A DNA stretch of 64,000 nt from Sorangium aterium (GCF_028368935.1 NZ_JAQNDK010000001.1:1054001-1118000), one strand, 5' to 3'; counted from the stretch's first letter, positions 11,297 to 19,442 are shown. Translations and numbers: made by a program. The notes: a model not told the origin generated them from the letters alone.

Positions 11297-12289
11297 CTAC
11301 GCCTCGGGCCGGAGGGGCAGGCCGAAGAGCGGGAAGAGCCGCTCGGCGTCGAGGAACGAGCACACCCCGACGATCTCCCCGGCGGACAGCTCGATGACCT
11401 GGATCGCCCACGGGACGAAGGCGCCGCCAGGGCCGCTCGGCCGGTACTGCCCCAGCGCGAAGGATCCGTTCGCCGCCACCGGCAGGAGCCGCGAGCCTCT
11501 GCACCCCTCGCCCACCTTGAGGAGCCAGGCGTGCACCGAAGGACGCCCCCGGAGCCACAGCCGGTAGGGCGGCATCGACCAGGTCGCGTCCTCCCGGAGC
11601 AGCGAGACCAGCGCATCGACGTCCTGCCGCTCGAAGGCCGCGACGTAGCGGCCGAGCAGGGACCGCTGCGCCTCGTTCATCGGCTCATGGAGGTCGGTCT
11701 TCTCGTCCTGGCCCATCGTCGCCCGGGCGCGCTGCAGCGCGCTGTTGACCGAGGCGACGGTCATCCCGAGCAGCTCCGCGATCTCGGCGGCCTCCCAGGA
11801 CAGGACCTCCTTCAGCAGCAGCGCCGCGCGCTGCCGGGGCGGGAGCCGCTGGAGCGCCGCCACGAACGCGAGCCGGATCGTCTGCCGCGACGAGACCAGC
11901 TCCGCCGGGTCGCAGGACGCCGCCAGCACCCGACCGTCGGGGATCGGCAGCACCCACGTCGCCTCCACCAGCGTGTCGAGGACCGGGTTCTCGGCCGAGC
12001 CCGCCGGGCCGAGATCCATCGGTCGAGCCCGCCTCGACCGGCCCCGCAGCATGTCGAGGCACACGTTGGTGGCGATGCGGTACAGCCACGATCGCATCGC
12101 CGCGCTGCCCTCGAGCTGATCGAAGCTGCGCCACGCCCGCACCATCGTCTCCTGCACGGCGTCGTCCGCGTCGAACGCGGAGCCGAGCATCCGGTAACAG
12201 TGTCCGGTCAGCTCCTGCCGGTGCTGCTCCAGACGCAACGCCATCTCGCTGGGAGGCGGGCTGGCTGCGGGGATCGAGGAGATATCCAT
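11297..12289 (-). CDS. ECF sigma factor with C-terminal SnoaL-like domain
   Basis: 330 residues, much longer than a plain ECF factor. Region 2 (DADDAVQETMVRAWRSFDQLEG, then AMRSWLYRIATNVCLDMLRGR) and region 4 (LPPRQRAALLLKEVLSWEAAEIAELLGM, HTH) lie in residues about 15-195. From about 205 a SnoaL-like domain follows (RYVAAFERQDVDALVSLLREDATWSMPP). This matches the TIGR02960/SigG-like group, in which the extra domain is thought to modulate activity in place of an anti-sigma factor. No anti-sigma gene is adjacent. It is divergent from the first EF-hand gene and heads the DoxX-YCII unit. Confidence 0.9.
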   Translation of the reverse strand: MDISSIPAASPPPSEMALRLEQHRQELTGHCYRMLGSAFDADDAVQETMVRAWRSFDQLEGSAAMRSWLYRIATNVCLDMLRGRSRRARPMDLGPAGSAENPVLDTLVEATWVLPIPDGRVLAASCDPAELVSSRQTIRLAFVAALQRLPPRQRAALLLKEVLSWEAAEIAELLGMTVASVNSALQRARATMGQDEKTDLHEPMNEAQRSLLGRYVAAFERQDVDALVSLLREDATWSMPPYRLWLRGRPSVHAWLLKVGEGCRGSRLLPVAANGSFALGQYRPSGPGGAFVPWAIQVIELSAGEIVGVCSFLDAERLFPLFGLPLRPEA

Positions 12290-12531
12290 CGCGGTAGGTT
12301 ACCTCGTGGGACGCCTCGTCCCTTGAGCCTTCGCGACCCCTGCCCTCCGTCCGCGCGGCAGGCGCCTTGGCGAGCCCAGCCGGCACGAGGCCCACCGCGA
12401 GCGCGCCGGGGGTCCGCCTCGTCACCGCTCACAAAAGATCGAGGGGCGCGGAGGGAGGGCGGCTTGGGGAGGGTCCCAGGAACAAAAGCCGGCACGCAGA
12501 CGCTGTCCGGTGCACCAAGGAGCACAACCCA

Positions 12532-13080
12532 ATGACCCTCGCTCTCTTCTCCAACGAGACCCACAGCGCGATCCGTCGCTTCGCACTCGGCAGCTTTCTC
12601 GCGGCGGCCGTCCTTGCTGGCGGCGGAGCGGCCTACGCGGCGGACGGCGCGGGCGGCACGGGAGGCAAGCCGGCGCCGCACCAGAGCCAGAGCAAGAACG
12701 CCCACCGCGAGCACGGCCAGAAGGACCCAGCCCGCCTCATCAAGCGCTTCGATAAGAACGGCGACGGCAAGCTGACCGTCGCAGAGCTCCCCGAGAAGAT
12801 GCAGAAGCAGCTCGGCCAGGCCGACACGAACAAGGACGGCACCCTGTCGGCCGAGGAGCTCAAGGCGAACGCCGAGCAGCAGGTGAAGGAGCGGCAATCG
12901 AAGCAGAGCGCGCGCTTCGCCCAGAACGACAAGAACGGCGACGGCTTCCTCACCAGGGACGAGGTGGGGGAAAAGCGCTGGGAGCAGATGAAAGCGGCGG
13001 ACGCGAACCGCGACGGCAAGCTCAGCCCCGATGAGCTGCGCGCGGCGCACCCCGCGCATAAGGCGCCGGCAGCGCGGTAG
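12532..13080 (+). CDS. Secreted EF-hand protein, copy 1
   Basis: 182 residues: a Sec-type signal peptide (FALGSFLAAAVLAGGGAAYAA), a His/Lys/Gln-rich stretch, then four canonical EF-hand loops: DKNGDGKLTVAE, DTNKDGTLSAEE, DKNGDGFLTRDE and DANRDGKLSPDE. It should bind Ca2+ outside the cytoplasm, as a buffer or matrix protein; no enzymatic domain is present. The ATG at 12532 has an AAGGAG site 9 nt upstream. A close paralogue with the same upstream region lies at 13817-14356, so this is a recent tandem duplication. Confidence 0.92.
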   Translation: MTLALFSNETHSAIRRFALGSFLAAAVLAGGGAAYAADGAGGTGGKPAPHQSQSKNAHREHGQKDPARLIKRFDKNGDGKLTVAELPEKMQKQLGQADTNKDGTLSAEELKANAEQQVKERQSKQSARFAQNDKNGDGFLTRDEVGEKRWEQMKAADANRDGKLSPDELRAAHPAHKAPAAR

Positions 13081-13123
13081 ATCCCAGGCGAGCGCGAGAC
13101 GTGGAGAGGCGCGGTCCGCCCGC

Positions 13124-13519
13124 TCAGGAGCCGAGCGGCGCGCCGCAGCGATTGCAATCCTTCGATCGGTACGAGTGCTTCGCCTCGCAGTTCAGGCAGT
13201 GCTTCGGCAGGAAGTAGAGGAGCGCCAGCCCGATGCAGGTGGCCAGCCCCACGATGCCCCACGCGCCGCTCCGGCCGCGCATCTTCGCGTAAACCACGAG
13301 GGCGAGGATGAACAGGACGACGCCGAGGAGCGAGAGGGGAGCGCTGTCCATCGCGCGACCCGCCGATTGCAGGAGGAACCCCGGCACCCCGAAGAGGAAG
13401 CTCAATCTGCTGAAGCGACTCAGCTTCTTCTGGATCTCGAGGCGCCGCTCCGGGCTGATCGGCTCGACGGCCGCGGCGTGAGGCTCGGTGGATGCGGTCG
13501 GAGGTGCATAAGGGTTCAT
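13124..13519 (-). CDS. Small membrane protein with a Cys4 motif
   Basis: 131 residues beginning MNPYAPPTASTEPH after a GAAGGA site. Two hydrophobic segments (LSFLFGVPGFLLQSAG and LSLLGVVLFILALVVYAKM) and a third (GIVGLATCIGLALLYFLP) precede a C-terminal CLNCEAKHSYRSKDCNRC, which resembles a small zinc ribbon. Function is unknown. It is convergent with EF-hand copy 1 (44-bp gap) and lies between the two EF-hand copies, on the opposite strand. The much longer open frame to 14557 is antisense to EF-hand copy 2 and is rejected. Confidence 0.8.
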   Translation of the reverse strand: MNPYAPPTASTEPHAAAVEPISPERRLEIQKKLSRFSRLSFLFGVPGFLLQSAGRAMDSAPLSLLGVVLFILALVVYAKMRGRSGAWGIVGLATCIGLALLYFLPKHCLNCEAKHSYRSKDCNRCGAPLGS

Positions 13520-13716
13520 GCGTTCATCCTTCTCGGCGCGCGTTCCGGCGCGGTCTCGCCGGGCGCCGCGCGGTGAGGATCCCACGTTATGCGCCTTCCC
13601 GACGCGGAATAGCAGGATTTGCACAGGATACCTGCGGGCAAAGGCGTCCTCGACCTCGAACCGGGGCACCCCGCCGTGACCCCCGAGGCGCCGGGGGTCG
13701 CGCCCGCGCCCGCTGA

Positions 13717-14356
13717 AAAAAGATCGAGGGGCGCGTAGGGAGGGCGGCCCGGGGCGCGTCCCAGGAACAGAAGCCGGCAAGAACAGGCTGGCCCTTGCAC
13801 CAAGGAGCACGACCCAATGACCCTCGCCCTCTTCTCCAACAAGACCCACAGCGCGATCCGTCGCTTCGTCCTCGGCACCTTCCTTGCAACGGCCGTCCTT
13901 GCCGGCGGCGGGGCGGCCTACGCGGCGAACGGCACGGGGGACAAGCCGGCGCCGCACCAGGGCCAGGGCAAGGATGCCCGCCGCCAGCACGGCCCGAAGG
14001 ACCCGGCCCGCCTCATCAAGCGCTTCGATAAGAATGGCGACGGCAAGCTGACCGTCGCGGAGCTCCCCGAGAAGGCGCAGAGGCGGCTCGGCAAGGCGGA
14101 CACGAACAAGGACGGCAACCTGTCGGCCGAGGAGCTCAAGGCGCACGCCGAGCAGCGCATGAAGGACCGGCAGGCGAAGCAGAAGGCGCGCTTCGCCAAG
14201 AAGGACAAGAACGGCGACGGCTTCCTCACCAGGGACGAGGTGGGCGAGAAGCGCTGGGAGCGGGTGAAGGCGGCGGACGCGAACCGCGACGGCAAGCTGA
14301 GCCCCGATGAGCTGCGCGCGGCGCGCGGCGCCCGCAAGGCCCCGGCAGCGCGGTAG
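13717..14356 (+). repeat. Tandem duplication unit, second copy (first copy 12433-13080)
   Basis: The segment 13717-14356 repeats 12433-13080 at a constant offset of 1285 bp. The similarity covers about 95 bp of promoter/leader (AAAAGATCGAGGGGCGCG, TCCCAGGAACA, CAAGGAGCAC) with no visible indel, then the whole EF-hand gene, with one 9-bp deletion in copy 2. The promoter was therefore duplicated with the gene. Confidence 0.85.
13817..14356 (+). CDS. Secreted EF-hand protein, copy 2
   Basis: 179 residues, very similar to the protein at 12532-13080: the same MTLALFSN start, signal peptide (TFLATAVLAGGGAAYAA) and four EF-hand loops (DKNGDGKLTVAE, DTNKDGNLSAEE, DKNGDGFLTRDE, DANRDGKLSPDE). It has lost three residues after the signal peptide and is richer in Lys/Arg between loops 2 and 3 (MKDRQAKQKARFAKK). 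All four calcium loops are intact, so it is expected to be functional. It has the same AAGGAG ribosome site and leader. The next gene, on the minus strand, ends 10 bp away. Confidence 0.92.
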   Translation: MTLALFSNKTHSAIRRFVLGTFLATAVLAGGGAAYAANGTGDKPAPHQGQGKDARRQHGPKDPARLIKRFDKNGDGKLTVAELPEKAQRRLGKADTNKDGNLSAEELKAHAEQRMKDRQAKQKARFAKKDKNGDGFLTRDEVGEKRWERVKAADANRDGKLSPDELRAARGARKAPAAR

Positions 14357-14366
14357 AGCAGCGAGG

Positions 14367-14942
14367 TCAGCGCCGCGGCGCCGTCGCCTCGCCGGACGCC
14401 GTCTCCTCGGCGGGCGCTGTCTCCTCGCCAGCGCCCGCCGCCGCCGTGGCGGCGCGCTTCCTCGGACGCTTCGGGAAGAGCGGGAGCTGCCGCTCCAGCA
14501 CCTGGCTCCGCCAGGCGAGCAGGGTCTGCGCGCGCCGGCGCGCCGTCTCCTTCCCAATGCCCGCGGTGAAGCGGAAGATGCGCCGCGCGAGCGCCTCCCG
14601 CGTTGGCGCCGAGGGCTCGAAGAGATCCGGCGCGACCTCCTTCACGACCTCGCAGGCGAAGATCGCGCGCCGCAGGTGCGTCCGCTCGTCGGCAGAGCCG
14701 GACGAGGTGGCGAGCAGCTCGCGTGCCGCGGGCGTGATCGAGGCGCCGTCGTCGCCGAGCCAGCCGAGGACGCGGGCAGCGGCGAGCGCATAGCCGACGT
14801 GCCGCAAGGAGATGCCCGTCTGCTCGGAGATCCGCTCCTTCTCGGTCACCCCGCCCGAGAGCGCCTCCAGCACGCGCCGCACGTTCGCGAGGTTGTCGGC
14901 CTGGGGGATCTCGGCGCTGTGCAACAGGCGGGTCGTCGGCAT
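14367..14942 (-). CDS. Putative winged-helix protein of unknown function
   Basis: 191 residues starting MPTTRLLHSAEIP. Residues about 15-75 (NLANVRRVLEALSGGVTEKERISEQTGISLRHVGYALAAARVLGWLGDD) read as a winged helix-turn-helix. The middle (RRIFRFTAGIGKETARRRAQTLLAWRSQV) is helical and basic. The C-terminus is a low-complexity tail with EETAPAEETASGEAT after KRPRKR. It could be a DNA-associated accessory protein like the wHTH domains near restriction genes, but no such genes are adjacent. The in-frame extension to 15704 is a proline-rich shadow of the next gene and is rejected. Confidence 0.65.
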   Translation of the reverse strand: MPTTRLLHSAEIPQADNLANVRRVLEALSGGVTEKERISEQTGISLRHVGYALAAARVLGWLGDDGASITPAARELLATSSGSADERTHLRRAIFACEVVKEVAPDLFEPSAPTREALARRIFRFTAGIGKETARRRAQTLLAWRSQVLERQLPLFPKRPRKRAATAAAGAGEETAPAEETASGEATAPRR

Positions 14943-15321
14943 GGGCGGCAAGGAACCCCCGGCCCCCGGCCGGGAGACGACACCATAGCGCGCCAAGGCA
15001 CGGCGTGGGTCTCGAAGACGCCCGCCGGGCTGGGCGCGTCGCCGCCGCTCTTCTCCAGCGCGCACGCTGCGCCGGCGGGCCGTGGGCGCCTGGTCCCTGT
15101 GCCAGAGCTGTCTGCGCCTGGCACACATGGCGCAGCGCGCCAGCGGGCGCGCTCGGGAAAGCGCCCGGATCGCGCGGAGCGGCGATGGAACGGTTGCTGC
15201 CAAGTCTGCCAGGGCCGACGCTGACGTCGAGTCCGCCACGGCCCTCCGGGACATCGCGCCTGAAGGTAAAGCGCTCCGGTCTTCCCCCCTACAGCTCTCT
15301 CGCGTGTTCCAGGTGCTCCCC
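14943..15321. other. 379-bp divergent intergenic region
   Basis: This gap separates the minus-strand winged-helix gene and the plus-strand Gly/Ser lipoprotein gene and must hold both promoters. I see GC-rich inverted stretches but no clear promoter box, operator or RNA gene. Open frames crossing it disagree in strand and have shadow-like composition. Confidence 0.5.
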
Positions 15322-16116
15322 ATGAGAATGAGGTCCTTTCTTCGCGCATTGACCCGCTGGCAAGCAACTCCCGTGTTCACCCTCGCGCTGCTGTGTCTCC
15401 ACTGCAGCTCGAGCGTCGAGGCGGACTCGATGGGCGGCGGCGCCGCCGGCGAGGGCGGCAGCGGTAGTTCCACCGGCGAGGGGAGCGTCGGCAGCGCCTC
15501 GACGGGCGAGGGCGGCGGCAGCAGCTCCAATGGAGCGGGCGCTGGCGGCTCCACGGGGGAAGGCGGCAGCTCCACGGGGGAAGGTGGCGGCGGAGGCTCC
15601 ACGGGGGCGGGCGGTGGCGGCGGGTGCCGCCTGCCGGACAACCCCGCGGTGTTCGAGATCGGGACCGGCGAGACCTGCTTCGAGAGCATCGAGGGGGGCG
15701 CCACGCTGCCGGTGACGGCCGGGCCCCAGGGGGGATATCACCTCTGGTTCGCCGTCGGCTGCACCGACTGCGGGGAGAGGGTGCGTGTTCGGTACAGCGT
15801 CAAGGACCCTGCGACCGGGGACCTGTTCCCGCCGGGCGTGCCGCAGGAGGGGATGATCGAGCTCGTCCCCGGGGAGTTCCCGCACGCGTACGGGCTCATT
15901 GCGTTCCTCCCCGGAAGAGTGTGGGATCCGGCCGCCGCGCTCAAGGAGGGGACCCACGTGCTCCTCGCGGCGGAGGCGCGCAACGACGACGGTTCGGCGA
16001 AGCACACGGCGCAGGTGGAGGTCGTCCTCGGCGCCACCGTGGCCTGGGGGCCGCCGTGCAGCGACGATCCGGCGACCTGCGGCGCCCCCGGCGGGGCGCC
16101 GTGCTGCACCGACTGA
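15322..16116 (+). CDS. Secreted lipoprotein with Gly/Ser-rich linker
   Basis: 264 residues. The N-terminus MRMRSFLRALTRWQATPVFTLALLCLHC ends in a lipobox Cys. A long low-complexity linker follows (repeated STGEGG units, residues about 35-100), then a compact globular domain with Cys pairs (CRLPDN, CFESIEGG, GCTDCGERVRVRYSV, CSDDPATCGAPGGAPCCTD). The layout, lipid anchor then flexible stalk then exposed domain, is common in myxobacterial surface proteins. The function of the globular domain is unknown. An ATG two codons downstream (15328) is an equal start candidate. Confidence 0.8.
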   Translation: MRMRSFLRALTRWQATPVFTLALLCLHCSSSVEADSMGGGAAGEGGSGSSTGEGSVGSASTGEGGGSSSNGAGAGGSTGEGGSSTGEGGGGGSTGAGGGGGCRLPDNPAVFEIGTGETCFESIEGGATLPVTAGPQGGYHLWFAVGCTDCGERVRVRYSVKDPATGDLFPPGVPQEGMIELVPGEFPHAYGLIAFLPGRVWDPAAALKEGTHVLLAAEARNDDGSAKHTAQVEVVLGATVAWGPPCSDDPATCGAPGGAPCCTD

Positions 16117-16195
16117 GCGATGCAGCGCGGAGCCCATGTTCGGTGCGCCCGGCGCGGGTTCTCCCGACTTGCGCGCCGGGCGGCGGCGGCGTGGA

Positions 16196-17050
16196 TCAGA
16201 AGACGACGCCGCCGGGCGAGCAATACTGGTCGAGGAGGGGCGAAGGCGTCGCCGACACGTTGGCGTCGTCCACGTAGTACACGGCCGGCCCGCCGATCGT
16301 GTAGATATAGACCTCGTTGTTGAAGGACGTGCCGCAGGTCTGGAGGTACTCCCACTTTCCGGTCTGGGTCGAGGTCCTCGTGTTATAACCCGTCCCGCCG
16401 CTGCCGAGCCCTATTGTCACCTGCCCGGTCACTGTATAGACCCAGACGCTGAACCGCAGGTAGGGGTTGTTCGGCGGCGGGCTGGCAGATGTCCAGTACT
16501 GCTGGGCGATGCCGCCGTTGGTCGTCGTCGCGGACACGAGGAGGCTGCGCCTGTTGGCCGTGTGCACGACGTCGGTCTTGAGCCATGTCGCGATGGCGCC
16601 GTAGTTCAGATCATTGCTCGTGGCAGGCCAGGAGTCCGCCGCGGTGCCCCAGCCGGCGAACCATGACGCATTGGCGCTACCATGATCGATGAAGCCCGAC
16701 GGGATGCCGGCCTGCGCGTTCTCGAAGCCGGGGTTATAAAGCAAGTTGACGATCGGGAGCTGGAGGAGGACGAGGGACTGCGCGCTGCCGGAGCTGACCG
16801 CGATCTCTGCGCCAGACTTCCCGACGGGGCTCATCGTCTCCTGGGCGAGGGCGTCCGGGGCCGGCGCGGTGTTCTGCGCGCCGATGCCTTCGGACGGCTG
16901 CACCTCCGCCGGGGCGCGGGCTGCCTCGGGGAAAGCGGCGACCTCCTCGACGTCCATGGGCCCCTCGTCGTAAAGTTCGGAGTCCGAGACGCAACCGACG
17001 AGGGCGACGGGGACAACGAGGCTGCTGAGGATGAATGCGGTAGATTTCAT
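16196..17050 (-). CDS. Secreted lipoprotein with carbohydrate-binding-like fold
   Basis: 284 residues: a signal peptide with lipobox (ILSSLVVPVALVGC), an acidic/Pro-Ala linker to about residue 95, then a beta-rich domain starting LLYNPGFENAQAGIP with AIATWLKTDVVHTANRRSLLVSATTTNGGIAQQYW, PYLRFSVWVYTVTGQVTIGLG and WEYLQTC. The 'NPGFE...W...' opening and the strand order resemble CBM4/9- or galactose-binding-like modules. It could bind a polysaccharide or serve as a surface adhesin; no catalytic domain is present. A GGAGAG site precedes the ATG. Confidence 0.75.
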   Translation of the reverse strand: MKSTAFILSSLVVPVALVGCVSDSELYDEGPMDVEEVAAFPEAARAPAEVQPSEGIGAQNTAPAPDALAQETMSPVGKSGAEIAVSSGSAQSLVLLQLPIVNLLYNPGFENAQAGIPSGFIDHGSANASWFAGWGTAADSWPATSNDLNYGAIATWLKTDVVHTANRRSLLVSATTTNGGIAQQYWTSASPPPNNPYLRFSVWVYTVTGQVTIGLGSGGTGYNTRTSTQTGKWEYLQTCGTSFNNEVYIYTIGGPAVYYVDDANVSATPSPLLDQYCSPGGVVF

Positions 17051-17395
17051 GACGGGTTCTCTCCGGTCGGGGATCGATTGTTCGACTGACGATCCTTCCT
17101 CCTGAGCACGCTGAGCACGCAGCGTGCCGGTCCGGCGGGCGCGGATTTCCGGCGATCTCGAGGGGGCGCTCGTGGAGCGAGCGCCGGTACGGGAGCACGG
17201 CGACAGTCTTGCTAAAATGCTGGGCGCCTCTATGGAGGCTGTGGCCTGGAGGCCAAGACCTTCAGGCGCGGAGGCGTGCCCCTCCAGGGCGCCGCGCCGA
17301 TGGTGCTGCCTGCACGCGAGCGCCGCGTGCTGTGCGCGAGCGCCGGGTGGATGGAGGACGCGCTGCGGTGGAGCGTGCCGTGCCGCCGCCGGGCG
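17051..17395. other. 345-bp intergenic region with a hairpin
   Basis: This lies between two minus-strand genes and contains a perfect 8-bp inverted repeat (GCACGCTG and its complement, 17106-17127, loop AGCACG). The hairpin is 56-77 bp upstream of the lipoprotein start at 17050, so it could be a leader or operator element. Nothing else is recognised. Confidence 0.4.
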
Positions 17396-17914
17396 TCAGG
17401 CCGGCGGGAGCAGGGCGAGCAGCGCTCTGGCGGCAACCTTCTTGTCGAGGACAAGCACGCTCCGGATCAGTCTTGCGCTCCCCGTGAGCTTCTCACCCAG
17501 CGACTCGCCGGCGATCTCGAGCCGGCAGGCCAGGAGGCGCTGGGGGTAGCGGGAGAGGAGCGCGTCGCAGTCGCGATAGAAGCGGGTGCTGCCGTCGCTC
17601 GCGAGGAAGAGGATGCGCGACGCGCGTGCGTTCTGCGGGCTCTCCGGGGCCCTCCTGGCCGCGGCGTCCAGCCCCTTCTGCTCGCCGGCGAGCTTCTCGG
17701 CGATGAGCTCGAGGCCGTGGCAGGCGTGCTCGGCCGCGAGCGCGCCGCGGAGCTCCGCGGCCAGCGCGTCGGTCATCGGGAGCGTCGCCACCTGGTTTCG
17801 GCCGCTCTCCCACAAGAGACCCGCGTGCTTGGTGAGGAGATCGGACACCGCGTCATGGCGCGGATCGGCGACGAGATCTTTCGGCAGCTTGAGCACAGGC
17901 ACCTCTGTGCGCAC
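17396..17914 (-). CDS. Hypothetical protein
   Basis: 172 residues from a GTG at 17914. No signal peptide or membrane segment. The sequence is mostly helical with Leu/Ala/Arg content and balanced charge (CHGLELIAEKLAGEQKGLDAAARR, SRILFLASDGSTRFYRDCDALLSRYP, RLIRSVLVLDKKVAARALL). Codon composition and the absence of low-complexity runs support a real gene, but I recognise no family. An internal start is possible because the ribosome site for the GTG is weak. Confidence 0.6.
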   Translation of the reverse strand: MRTEVPVLKLPKDLVADPRHDAVSDLLTKHAGLLWESGRNQVATLPMTDALAAELRGALAAEHACHGLELIAEKLAGEQKGLDAAARRAPESPQNARASRILFLASDGSTRFYRDCDALLSRYPQRLLACRLEIAGESLGEKLTGSARLIRSVLVLDKKVAARALLALLPPA

Positions 17915-18197
17915 CCTACCAGACCCGGAGCGCGGCGACGACCGCGGCGGCGGCGAGCCTCCCGCACGCGGATCCGTCGGACCAGGCCGTCCCTTCCGTG
18001 GGCTCGCGCGCCCGGCATTCCGGAGCTTCCAGCGGGAACCCTAGCCGCGCGGGGATCTCCGTCGCCATCACGGGCTCAGTGTTGGGCCGACGATGATACC
18101 GATCATGGCACGGCAGAGGGGAACGGCCGGCTGCGCCTCGCGCTGCGCCTTGTACCGCCGGGCTTGCTGGCCTCGACGGCCCATCGTAAACTAGGAT

Positions 18198-18620
18198 ATG
18201 GCCGTTCAAGCCGTTACCGTGAACCTGCCCGAGCCGCTGTACGAGCGCCTGGCTCGCCGCGCGCAGAAAACGCAACGAACCGTCGAGGCCGAGCTCGTCG
18301 ATGCGGTGGCAACCTCCCTCCCTGACGAACCCGACGAGCTGGCGGTCGACATGGCGGAGGCCATCGCCGCGCTGCACCTGCTAGGCGACGAGGATCTCTG
18401 GCGGGCCGCCAGGCAGAGCCTCGCCCCGGAGAAGGCAGCAGAACTAGAGGATCTGCACATCAAGCGCCAGAGCGAAGGGCTCTCCGCGTCGGACATCGAG
18501 GAGCTCGCGACGCTCATGAAGGAGTACACGCGGATCATGCTGGTTCGTTCCCGATCTGCCGCGCTGCTCAAGCAGCGAGGTCATGACGTCTCGGGGCTTC
18601 ACCAAGGACATGAGCCGTAG
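18198..18620 (+). CDS. Small RHH-like protein upstream of an HNH nuclease
   Basis: 140 residues. The N-terminus MAVQAVTVNLPEPLYERLARRAQKTQRTVEAELVDAV has a ribbon-helix-helix pattern, as in antitoxins and small repressors. The rest is helical and acidic, ending KEYTRIMLVRSRSAALLKQRGHDVSG. Its 3' end overlaps the HNH gene start by 11 nt, so the two are coupled. In comparable pairs the partner is an HNH protein of unknown role, and a toxin-antitoxin-like relation is possible but unproven. Local GC is visibly lower than in the flanking DNA. Confidence 0.75.
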   Translation: MAVQAVTVNLPEPLYERLARRAQKTQRTVEAELVDAVATSLPDEPDELAVDMAEAIAALHLLGDEDLWRAARQSLAPEKAAELEDLHIKRQSEGLSASDIEELATLMKEYTRIMLVRSRSAALLKQRGHDVSGLHQGHEP

Positions 18621-19037
18621 CTACATCGGGAGGGCGCTGCGTGAGCAGGTCGCCAGTGAGGCGCGCCATCGCTGCGGCTATTGCCTGACATCAGCGCGTA
18701 TAATCGGCACGCCGATGGAGATCGACCACATTATCCCTGAGTCGCTGGGCGGACCTACTGCCAGGGAAAACCTCTGGCTCGCATGCTCGATGTGCAACGA
18801 TCACAAAGGCAATCGAATCGCTGCTCCCGACCCGCACACCGGGAAGTCGTGCGTCTCTTCGACCCACGACAACAGGTCTGGCTGGTTCATTTCGGCTGGA
18901 ACACGGAGGGATCTCTGATCATCGGCAAGACGCCAACTGGCCGTGCTACGATCGCTGCGGTTCGCCTGAACCGCGCCGAGCTCGTGAAAGCCCGGCGAGG
19001 CTGGGTCATCGCGGGTTGGCATCCGCCCGAGGATTGA
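18610..19037 (+). pseudogene. HNH endonuclease gene with a -1 frameshift
   Basis: From the ATG at 18610 (MSRSYIGRALREQVASEARHRCGYC) the first frame holds the HNH core: CGYCLTS, MEIDHIIPESLGG, ENLWLACSMCNDHKGNRI, with two CxxC zinc pairs and the H-N-H residues. After DPHTGK the frame is lost. A second frame continues the expected protein: EVVRLFDPRQQVWLVHFGWN, then TPTGRATIAAVRLNRAELVKARRGWVIAGWHPPED, ending 19037. One missing G in the GGG at 18841-18843 explains the switch. Either the gene is broken or this is a sequencing error. If unrepaired, the truncated product ends at 18918 with the HNH core intact. Confidence 0.8.
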
Positions 19038-19048
19038 GCCATGAGGCC

Positions 19049-19086
19049 GCCCAACGAAATTGCGCTAAAACGCTATTTCGTTAGGC
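19049..19086 (+). repeat. attC-like imperfect hairpin, 38 bp
   Basis: The site starts with GCCCAAC and ends with GTTAGGC, matching the integron attC core patterns RYYYAAC and GTTRRRY. Between them lies an inverted repeat: AACGAAAT paired with ATTTCGTT, an unpaired T on each side, then GCG/CGC around a CTAAAA loop. It is 12 nt after the HNH stop. It is shorter than typical attC sites (about 57 bp or more), and no integrase or second site is seen. A plain transcription terminator is the main alternative. Confidence 0.45.
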
Positions 19087-19110
19087 ATCACATGGGCAGG
19101 GAGGATTCAC

Positions 19111-19371
19111 ATGTCTTCTACTGACACTCCCAAGTATTGGTTTCCCGCCAAGCACCACGGTTGGGGGTGGGGCCTGCCCTCTACATGGCAAGGCTGGGTC
19201 GTCCTCCTTATCTATTTCGTATTGGTCCTTGGTGGCATTCCTCTCGTTCACGCCACAAGGGGGACGGTTGTCTACTTCATTCACGTACTCGTCCTCACGG
19301 CGGCGCTCATCGCCATCTGCTGGCTCACGGGTGAACCTCCCCGCTGGCGGTGGGGAGGCGATGATGCCTGA
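19111..19371 (+). CDS. Small membrane protein
   Basis: 86 residues after a GGGAGGA ribosome site. Two hydrophobic segments (WVVLLIYFVLVLGGIPLVHA and VVYFIHVLVLTAALIAICWLTG) are joined by a short loop; the N-terminus WFPAKHHGWGWGLPSTWQG is aromatic and amphipathic. Likely an inner-membrane protein of unknown function, resembling small uncharacterised DUF-type two-helix proteins. It lies just downstream of the attC-like hairpin in the lower-GC patch and may be recently acquired. Confidence 0.8.
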   Translation: MSSTDTPKYWFPAKHHGWGWGLPSTWQGWVVLLIYFVLVLGGIPLVHATRGTVVYFIHVLVLTAALIAICWLTGEPPRWRWGGDDA

Positions 19372-19442
19372 ACCGTCGCGGTGGATCCGGCGCGCCGGCC
19401 CCCTGGCTCCTTGATCGATAGGCTTCAACCGGGATCGTTTTC

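Noticed and set aside
14943-15704. N-terminal extension of the minus-strand frame ending at 14367
   Set aside because: Proline-rich PPPPSPVE repeats are the reverse reading of the Gly/Ser linker of the plus-strand lipoprotein; the real start is at 14942.
18198-19371. Complete mobile element or toxin-antitoxin island
   Set aside because: Lower GC, an HNH gene and an attC-like hairpin suggest transfer, but no integrase, transposase, terminal repeats or target duplication can be seen.
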